From contig NZ_CP013251.1 of NCBI RefSeq assembly GCF_001583435.1, positions 3,423,215 to 3,487,214 of the forward strand: a stretch of DNA of 64,000 nucleotides, read 5' to 3'. Numbering within the stretch: position 1 is the first letter of the stretch; each line of letters starts with the position of its first letter. Below are positions 57,921-64,000 of the stretch, one piece after another. A program made the position numbers and the translations under genes. This DNA comes from Endozoicomonas montiporae CL-33. Lineage in GTDB: Bacteria; Pseudomonadota; Gammaproteobacteria; Pseudomonadales; Endozoicomonadaceae. The notes beneath the pieces were generated by a model. That model had not been told where the DNA came from. It saw only the letters and a program-made list of their open reading frames with translations, and did not search any database.

Positions 57921-58724
57921 TTAATGGGAGTAATGCCTTTCCAGAAACGCTGCCACGCCGTTTTCATTACAGTCGCCAATCATTTCATTGTCAGGCAGCA
58001 AAGCCCTGAGCTTCTTGTCAGCATTCCCCATCAGCAGTCCTTTATCCACGCCCTGCAACATTTCATAGTCGTTCAAGCCATCCCCAAAAGCGACCGCATT
58101 TTTAAAATCAAGCCCTTTCAGTTTTAATACTTCAGCCAAAGCGACTCCCTTGCAGACGCCGGGTGCCATCACCTCAAGGCAGTTAGGCAGCGAGAATGTC
58201 ATACTTACACTGTCTTCCAACTCATCACGAATGCGCTTTTCCAGAGGCAGCAGGTCTTCATGCTTTTCTGCCAGATAGAAGATTTTGCTGACACCGGTGG
58301 TGTTGACGGTATCCAGATCCTGCAGCTGATAGGCAAACTTGTTTTCATCGCTGAAATGATCAACAGATTCATGCCGCTCCTCAATAAACCACGAGTCTTC
58401 CTGGTACATATTGGTCAGCACTTTACCCTGAAACTCGCGACCAAGGTCAATCAGTTCCGGCACTATTTCCGGAAAGATATCGTGGCGAATAATGATCTGG
58501 CCAGAGGGGTTATGCACTCTGGCACCGTTAGCCGTAATCAGGTACATGCTGATGCCCAGTTCGTTCGCCAGCCTGCCCACATCAATGTGGTGACGTCCGG
58601 TAGCAAACACAAACTTGATACCTGCGTCATGTAAACGACGAATCACCTCCCTGGTATACGGCGTGATTTTGTGCTGACTGTTAAGAAGCGTTCCGTCCAG
58701 ATCTGAAACAACAACTGAATGCAT
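57921..58724 (-). CDS. Cof-type HAD-IIB hydrolase
   Basis: A 267-residue haloacid-dehalogenase superfamily phosphatase, likely acting on sugar phosphates or similar small metabolites. Motif I is V-S-D-L-D-G-T-L-L with the nucleophile aspartate, and motif II is F-V-F-A-T-G-R. A type IIB cap fills about 85-190. The motif III lysine follows in the cap/core junction, and motif IV is A-F-G-D-G-L-N-D-Y-E-M-L. Length and order match the YidA/YbiV group, and the exact substrate cannot be told. GAGG lies seven bases before the start. Confidence 0.93.
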   Translation of the reverse strand: MHSVVVSDLDGTLLNSQHKITPYTREVIRRLHDAGIKFVFATGRHHIDVGRLANELGISMYLITANGARVHNPSGQIIIRHDIFPEIVPELIDLGREFQGKVLTNMYQEDSWFIEERHESVDHFSDENKFAYQLQDLDTVNTTGVSKIFYLAEKHEDLLPLEKRIRDELEDSVSMTFSLPNCLEVMAPGVCKGVALAEVLKLKGLDFKNAVAFGDGLNDYEMLQGVDKGLLMGNADKKLRALLPDNEMIGDCNENGVAAFLERHYSH

Positions 58725-58798
58725 GATTACCTCGGGTTCTGCAAAATACTCGCTGCTTTATTGAACCTGAGGTGTGCCAATTTAGCAATAAAGTACTA

Positions 58799-58892
58799 GG
58801 TTCTGTTGACGTTTCATCGTAGCCACAACATGATGGCTACGATTGCCAGTATTCCTAAATAATTGATGGCTTTTTTCTCAAAACGACTCGAT
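58799..58892 (-). mobile_element. IS5-family remnant (3' end)
   Basis: On the minus strand the sequence encodes S-R-F-E-K-K-A-I-N-Y-L-G-I-L-A-I-V-A-I-M-L-W-L-R then stop, the usual C-terminus of IS5-family (IS427-like) transposases, and ends at GGTTCTGTTGACG. The rest of the element is missing, replaced at 58893 by the left end of an IS1 element. Confidence 0.75.
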
Positions 58893-59747
58893 GGTAGTGG
58901 CACAGTTCTGTGATTCTAGCCCTGTCTGCTAAAATACGACATTCGGCAACTTTGAAAAATGCGGTTTAAAAATGTGCCTTACACAAGTCCTCTGTACAAC
59001 ATGTGGCAGTAACCAAGTTAGGCCTTTCGGATACAGCACTCATGATGTTCCACGATACTATTGCTGTAATGACAAATGTGAAATCAAAACCTTCATGCTT
59101 GAATATCGCTACAAGGCTTGTGAGCCTGGCGTTAAAGAAAAAATCATCGATATGGCAATAAATGGCAGCGGAATCAGGGATACAAGTAAAGTACTCGGAA
59201 TAAGCAAGACAACAGTAATAAAGACTCTTAAAAAAAAAAAAGCGGTCTGGTAAAGGTCAACCCAAATATTCAAACTATTGATCTCAAGTCGGATGCAATT
59301 ATTCATGTAGGGCTTGTCTGCCAAGAGGCTGAGCTAGATGAGCAGTGGTCGTATGTTTATGATAAATCGAACCAACGCTGGCTTTGGTATGCTGTTGATC
59401 ACGCTACAAATACCGTGCTTGCTTATGTTTTCGGAAAACGGAAAGATGAAGTTTTTAAAGAACTCAAAACACTTCTGAAGCCATTTGGTATTAATAAATT
59501 TTACACCGATGATTGGGGAGCCTATGAGCGACACCTTGATGAAAACATGCATATTATTGGTAAAGCAAACACTCAGAAGATAGAGCGTAAAAACCTTAAT
59601 TTTCGGACTTGGATTAAACGGTTGGCCAGAAAGACAATTTGTTTTTCAAAGCTCGAAAAAATGCACGATATTGTTATTGGATTATTGATTAATAAAGTTG
59701 AATTTGGGGTCAATATTCACGCGATATAACAGTTCTGGCCCACTACC
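58893..59747 (+). mobile_element. IS1-family element
   Basis: An 855-base element. The ends GGTAGTGGCACAGTTCTGT and, inverted, GGTAGTGGGCCAGAACTGT are imperfect inverted repeats. It carries insA-like and insB-like frames. No clear target duplication is visible, and its left side adjoins an IS5 remnant. Confidence 0.85.
58972..59729 (+). CDS. IS1 InsAB transposase made by -1 frameshifting
   Basis: The first frame (58972-59253) is InsA-like with a zinc-finger pair (C-T-T-C-G-S and Y-Y-C-C-N-D-K-C) and a helix-turn-helix (S-G-I-R-D-T-S-K-V-L-G-I-S-K-T-T-V). The second frame (about 59241-59729) carries the DDE-type catalytic part, with W-S-Y-V, Y-T-D-D-W-G-A-Y and Q-K-I-E-R-K-N-L-N. They meet in a run of 12 A (59230-59241) that allows a -1 slip, as known for IS1. 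Catalytic residues appear intact, so the element may be functional. Confidence 0.87.
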
Positions 59748-59771
59748 GTTATTTCGTATGATTGGTATTAT

Positions 59772-59797
59772 AAGGGAGGAGGGTACGCTCCTCCCTT
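59772..59797. terminator. Hairpin between IS1 and MITE copy C
   Basis: AAGGGAGGA (59772-59780) pairs perfectly with TCCTCCCTT (59789-59797). The tail is C/T-rich with TTATT further on. It may be an old terminator of a gene now lost. Confidence 0.5.
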
Positions 59798-59809
59798 CCT
59801 CCCTTATTC

Positions 59810-59919
59810 ACTGGAGTTACGCACCCTCTACGAATCATCAAGTACGAATCATCAAGATTTCCGAACGAGGTCATTGCTCTGTAGCCCTGATTCCTTCGTT
59901 TAAGGTGCGTAACATCAGT
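59810..59919. repeat. 96-bp MITE family, copy C (110 bp)
   Basis: The same ends and orientation as copy B, flanked by direct repeats TATTC (59805-59809 and 59920-59924). It is 14 bases longer because TACGAATCATCAAG is tandemly duplicated inside. Its right duplicate touches the left end of the IS4 element. Confidence 0.9.
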
Positions 59920-59923
59920 TATT

Positions 59924-61584
59924 CATTTAAACTCGATGCTGCAGTTTTTGATATTTGAGGGAGAGCAGGAAATGGCAGGGTGGCATAAGAGCAGACTACT
60001 ACTGCAGCTCCGAATTCAAGCCTTGCGAGATTCCATCATAGCCACAGCAGCAGGTTGGAGGTAAGATCTCATAGGAACTTAATAACCGTCAAGTGTCGTA
60101 TCTTGCTAATTCGCCCATTACCCGTTGTCACTGCCTTTCTGGATGCTTTGAATGATTCGCTCAAGTCCATCAATTCCTCTGCGCAGTTGAGTAGATCCCA
60201 GAAAGTGGCACTGGGCGTTTTTATCATGGGAATCGTGGTAACTAAAACTATTAACTGGGCTGCTTTTGAGCGCAGAAGCTTAGGCAGATTCAAAGCGACC
60301 CGTCTGTGCTGGATGTTTTATCAAGCAGAAATTGCATGGCAAAGCCTGCTACAGGCCAGCGTCAGAAATATTCTTCTACGCTATGGAATACAAAGTGGAA
60401 CCCTTGCTATCGACGATACAGGAAAAAAGCGCACTAAAAGGACTTCAAAAATCGACGGTGCCCATAAGATAAAAGACAAATCAACAGGTGGTTATTTTAA
60501 TGGGCAGGAACTGGTGTTTATGGTGCTCGTTACTGAAGTAGCTACCTTTCCAGTAGGGTTTCGCTTTTATATTCCTGACCCTGAGTTATCTGCATGGAGG
60601 AAGAAAGACAAGGCGCTCAGGAAGCAAGGCATTCAGAAAAAAGAACGACCGAACCGTCCTGAGCCAGATCATGTTCGTTACCCCACCATGCAGTCGTTGA
60701 CGCTGGTTATGCTGCAAGAATTTGTTGATTCGTTTCCCAACATTACGATCAAAGCAATTCTCGCTGATGCACTGTATGGCACAGGAGACTTTATGGATAA
60801 GGCTGCGGAAATAACAGGCGGAGCCCAGGTTGTCAGCCAACTGCGCTCGAATCAGAAAGTATCCAACCGAAACCACTCGGAAGCGACTCTCAAAGCTTAC
60901 TTTTCGCGCCAGAAAGGCGCTGAAACTCAACTCATAATACGCGGTGGCAAAGAAGAGCAGGTCACGATGCTGGCTGCTCGGCTGTATGTTAAGGCTCATG
61001 GGAAAAGACGTTTTGTTATTGCCCTGAAGTATGAGGGTGAAGAGGATTATCGCTATCTGGTGGCTTCAGATATGTCATGGCGGCATACCGACATAGCCAG
61101 GATTTACACCTTGAGGTGGTTGGTCGAGGTTTTCATTCAAGACTGGAAAGCTCATTGTGGCTGGAACAGGTTGAGCAAACAGCAAGGTGCTGACGGATCG
61201 CAGCGCGGCGTGATCCTGAGCCTGCTGTGCGAACACATGCTGTTACTGCACCCTGAGCAATTCGTCCTACTGAAAAACAAACAGGCCGGAATGCCCGCAG
61301 GCTGTCTGATCGAACGCCTCAATGCAGAAGCCTTGCTTGCTACGGTGAAATCAGTGGTTGAATCGGAAGATCCAGATACCGAGCTTAAGGCTCTGGCCTT
61401 AGCCTTAGAGCATACTTTGCCCAAGCGGGAGTCGAGCAGGCATATGGCTGGTAGAGACCTGGGAGAACAAAAGGCAACTGACTCACTCAAAGCACACGCC
61501 CGGAAGTTTAAACTTTTAGATGCAGCTTAGAATCGAGATAAATACGTTACTTGTTTAGGTAAAACTGCAGCATCGAGTTAAATG
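59924..61584 (+). mobile_element. IS4-family element
   Basis: Inverted ends: the left has CATTTAAACTCGATGCTGCA and the right, inverted, CATTTAACTCGATGCTGCAG. One transposase frame fills most of the element. A short direct repeat TTATT may be part of the target duplication, but a full one was not established. It ends at the stop codon of clpB. Confidence 0.8.
60055..61530 (+). CDS. IS4-family transposase
   Basis: A DDE transposase of up to 491 residues. Catalytic residues are seen in L-A-I-D-D-T-G-K-K, I-L-A-D-A-L-Y-G and the YREK signature Y-T-L-R-W-L-V-E-V-F-I-Q-D-W-K, with the usual beta-strand insertion between the second D and the E. The frame is uninterrupted. The true start is unclear: TTG at 60055 is the first codon, but a later start near the segment L-L-I-R-P-L-P-V-V is equally plausible. 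The element may be active. Confidence 0.92.
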   Translation: MEVRSHRNLITVKCRILLIRPLPVVTAFLDALNDSLKSINSSAQLSRSQKVALGVFIMGIVVTKTINWAAFERRSLGRFKATRLCWMFYQAEIAWQSLLQASVRNILLRYGIQSGTLAIDDTGKKRTKRTSKIDGAHKIKDKSTGGYFNGQELVFMVLVTEVATFPVGFRFYIPDPELSAWRKKDKALRKQGIQKKERPNRPEPDHVRYPTMQSLTLVMLQEFVDSFPNITIKAILADALYGTGDFMDKAAEITGGAQVVSQLRSNQKVSNRNHSEATLKAYFSRQKGAETQLIIRGGKEEQVTMLAARLYVKAHGKRRFVIALKYEGEEDYRYLVASDMSWRHTDIARIYTLRWLVEVFIQDWKAHCGWNRLSKQQGADGSQRGVILSLLCEHMLLLHPEQFVLLKNKQAGMPAGCLIERLNAEALLATVKSVVESEDPDTELKALALALEHTLPKRESSRHMAGRDLGEQKATDSLKAHARKFKLLDAA

Positions 61585-63999
61585 TTATTCGAATTCAATT
61601 ATATCTTCACGAACAACAGCCCTGATCGAATCACCCGGCACATAAGCACCTGACAGAATCGCTTCAGCCAGCGGGTTCTCAATACTGCGTTGAATCGCCC
61701 GCTTCAGTGGCCGCGCACCGTAGACCGGATCAAACCCGACCTGAGCCAGTTTCAGCATGGCTTCATCGGACAGAGTAAGCGACAGGTCATTCTCCGCCAG
61801 TCGCTTATTAAGACGCTGAATCTGGATACTGGCAATGCCTGCAATCTGATCCTGAGTCAGAGGATGGAATACCACCAGTTCATCAATGCGATTCACAAAC
61901 TCCGGACGGAAATGTTGCCCGACCACATCCATCATGGTGGATTTCAGGGCTTCAAAGTCTTCACCCTGCATGGTCTGAATCACATCGGAACCGAGGTTTG
62001 ATGTCATCACAATAACCGTATTGCGAAAATCAACAGTACGACCCTGCCCATCGGTCAGACGACCATCTTCCAACACCTGCAGCAGAATGTTAAACACGTC
62101 AGGATGTGCCTTCTCGACTTCATCCATCAAGACCACTGAATACGGCTTACGACGCACGGCTTCGGTCAAATACCCGCCTTCTTCATAGCCCACGTAACCG
62201 GGAGGTGCGCCCAGCAGACGAGAAACCGAATGTTTTTCCATAAATTCGGACATATCTATTCGGACTATGGCATCTTCCGTATCAAACAGAAACTGCGCCA
62301 GTGCCTTACACAGTTCGGTTTTACCGACACCGGTAGGGCCAAGAAACATAAATGAACCATTGGGGCGGTTCGGGTCAGCCAGTCCGGCTCTGGAACGTCG
62401 CACCGCATTGGACACCGCGACAATCGCTTCATCCTGACCAATCACCCGGTCATGTAAAGCTTCTTCCATGCGCAGTAGCTTGTCCCGTTCTCCTTCCAGC
62501 ATTTTGGCAACCGGAATGCCTGTCCATTTAGAAACCACTTCGGCGATTTCTTCATCCGTGACCCGGTTTCTTAGCAGCTGTAAATCACCGGCATCGGCTG
62601 CATCGGCCTGTTCGAGTTCTTTTTCCAGCTGAGGCAAGCGACCATACTGTATCTCGGACATTTTGGTCAGATCGCCCTGACGACGAGCCGCTTCCAGCTC
62701 AATCAACAGCTGTTCTTTCTCTTCCCGCAGTTTTTGCGAACCGTGCAGAACGGTTTTCTCGGTTTTCCAGACGCCTTCCAGATCAGAATACTCACGCTCA
62801 AGTTGGGCAACCTGTTCATTCAAACGACCAAGGCGTTCTTTAGAAGCGTTGTCGTCTTCTTTTTTCAGTGCTTCCTGTTCGATTTTGAGCTGAATCAAAC
62901 GACGTTCAAGACGATCCATCGCTTCCGGTTTGGAATCCATCTCCATGCGAATGCGGCTCGCCGCTTCATCAATCAGATCAATCGCCTTGTCCGGCAACTG
63001 TCGATCGGTAATGTAGCGCTGGGATAACCTTGCTGCAGCAACAATCGCAGGATCGGTGATATCCACACCATGATGGACTTCGTAGCGTTCTTTCAAACCA
63101 CGCAGAATAGCAATAGCATCGGCTTCTGTTGGTTCATCCACCAGCACTTTCTGGAAACGCCGCTCAAGCGCCGCATCCTTTTCAATGTACTGGCGATATT
63201 CATCCAGTGTCGTCGCTCCCACGCAGTGCAGCTCACCACGAGCCAGTGCCGGTTTCAGCATATTACCGGCATCCATGGCACCATCAGCCTTGCCTGCCCC
63301 AACCATGGTATGTAGCTCATCAATAAACAGTATGATCTGGCCTTCCTGTTTAGACAGATCATTCAGCACGGCTTTCAGCCGTTCCTCAAACTCACCCCGG
63401 AATTTGGCACCGGCAATCAGCGAGCCCATATCCAGCGATAACAGCCGTTTACCTTTAATGCCTTCCGGCACCTCACCGTTAACAATACGCTGGGCAAGCC
63501 CTTCAACAATGGCTGTTTTACCCACACCCGGTTCACCAATAATCACCGGGTTATTTTTGGTGCGGCGCTGCAACACCTGAATCGTTCGACGGATTTCATC
63601 ATCACGACCAATGACCGGATCCAGCTTGCCTTCTTCAGCCAGTGCCGTTAAATCAACCGTGTATTTGCTGAGAGAGTTGCGATTATCTTCCGCATTCGGA
63701 TCATCAACGGTTTCGCCACCCCGGATGTTTTTAATGGCATTGTCCAGTGCCTGCCTGCTGACGCCCTGGCTATTGAGCAGTTTCGCCAGAGGTGTGTGAC
63801 CTTCCATCATGGCCAGCAGAACCGTTTCACTGGAAATAAACTGGTCGCCTTCCTGCTGGGCTTTTTTATCCGAAAGGTTAAGAATTCTGAGGGTATTCTG
63901 CGATGGCTGTATATCACCGGTAGGGTTCTGAATAACCGGGACCCGAGACAGTAACTGATTCAATTCTTCCGACAGTTGTTGAATATTAAATCCGGTTTG
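61585..63999 (-). CDS. clpB: ATP-dependent disaggregase ClpB, 5' end outside window
   Basis: The frame is open to the right edge, so about 50 N-terminal residues are missing. ClpB is a hexameric AAA+ machine that pulls proteins out of aggregates together with DnaK. Visible are the rest of the N-domain ([14 protein letters not shown]), the first AAA+ ring with G-E-P-G-V-G-K-T and I-L-F-I-D-E-L-H, the long coiled-coil M-domain (roughly the middle 120 residues), and the second ring. That ring has [21 protein letters not shown] and G-A-R-P-L-K-R-A-I. The last codons adjoin the IS4 end, but the C-terminus looks normal. Confidence 0.97.
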   Translation of the reverse strand, partial: QTGFNIQQLSEELNQLLSRVPVIQNPTGDIQPSQNTLRILNLSDKKAQQEGDQFISSETVLLAMMEGHTPLAKLLNSQGVSRQALDNAIKNIRGGETVDDPNAEDNRNSLSKYTVDLTALAEEGKLDPVIGRDDEIRRTIQVLQRRTKNNPVIIGEPGVGKTAIVEGLAQRIVNGEVPEGIKGKRLLSLDMGSLIAGAKFRGEFEERLKAVLNDLSKQEGQIILFIDELHTMVGAGKADGAMDAGNMLKPALARGELHCVGATTLDEYRQYIEKDAALERRFQKVLVDEPTEADAIAILRGLKERYEVHHGVDITDPAIVAAARLSQRYITDRQLPDKAIDLIDEAASRIRMEMDSKPEAMDRLERRLIQLKIEQEALKKEDDNASKERLGRLNEQVAQLEREYSDLEGVWKTEKTVLHGSQKLREEKEQLLIELEAARRQGDLTKMSEIQYGRLPQLEKELEQADAADAGDLQLLRNRVTDEEIAEVVSKWTGIPVAKMLEGERDKLLRMEEALHDRVIGQDEAIVAVSNAVRRSRAGLADPNRPNGSFMFLGPTGVGKTELCKALAQFLFDTEDAIVRIDMSEFMEKHSVSRLLGAPPGYVGYEEGGYLTEAVRRKPYSVVLMDEVEKAHPDVFNILLQVLEDGRLTDGQGRTVDFRNTVIVMTSNLGSDVIQTMQGEDFEALKSTMMDVVGQHFRPEFVNRIDELVVFHPLTQDQIAGIASIQIQRLNKRLAENDLSLTLSDEAMLKLAQVGFDPVYGARPLKRAIQRSIENPLAEAILSGAYVPGDSIRAVVREDIIEFE

Positions 64000-64000
64000 C

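Overview
The window looks like the chromosome of a marine gammaproteobacterium of the Oceanospirillales type, and Endozoicomonas or a close relative fits best. That assignment is inference. It rests on gammaproteobacterial housekeeping neighbourhoods (HIT-slyX beside proS, acylphosphatase-thioredoxin, arsC-DUF2069, hda-PerM-DUF2066 divergent from purM-purN-DUF3108, pyrC-rnt), a type III secretion chaperone, a giant LapA-type RTX adhesin, and a very heavy load of insertion sequences. No tRNA, rRNA or CRISPR array was seen.

Layout. 1-8.8 kb: an HU-like protein, a membrane/cold-shock fusion, slyX, a HIT protein and proS. Then comes a degraded lytic-transglycosylase copy, an epimerase-like gene, an intact lytic transglycosylase, a class D beta-lactamase-like gene split by an IS630 element, acylphosphatase and a thioredoxin lipoprotein. 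8.9-16.1 kb: nested mobile DNA. A group II intron sits in an IS200-like element that sits in an IS630 remnant, next to a 5'-truncated gene and purT. A PTS EIIC pseudogene follows, carrying a second, ORF-less copy of the same intron. 16.2-29.3 kb: mostly ordinary core genes (yihY, DUF4136 lipoprotein, arsC, DUF2069, DUF748, hda, PerM, DUF2066, purM, purN, DUF3108, a LysR regulator).

29.6-46.6 kb: a 4338-codon adhesin gene bounded by two inverted IS1595 copies. A second IS630 element is nested in a short IS4-like MITE on its downstream side, and a 96-bp MITE lies on its upstream side. The adhesin has an N-terminal retention module with a possible LapG site, eleven near-identical 103-residue VCBS repeats, a complete RTX/type I secretion module in the MIDDLE of the chain, more than 2000 further residues of Ig-like repeats, and a second type I secretion module at the end. 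46.8-52 kb: gloA, mltC, argG, pyrC and rnt, with three copies of a palindromic repeat family in the window (one here around 47.2 kb, one at 48.5 kb, one at 26.5 kb).

52.0-55.1 kb: a tightly coupled four-gene operon of unrecognised genes ending in a CesT-like type III secretion chaperone. The large third gene looks like an effector or translocator, so this is the best candidate for an undescribed system. 55.1-58.7 kb: hlyU-like gene, AspT-family exchanger, a peroxiredoxin with an altered active-site motif and a HAD hydrolase. 58.8-61.6 kb: an IS5 remnant, IS1, a third MITE copy and an IS4 element lie side by side. clpB runs off the right edge.
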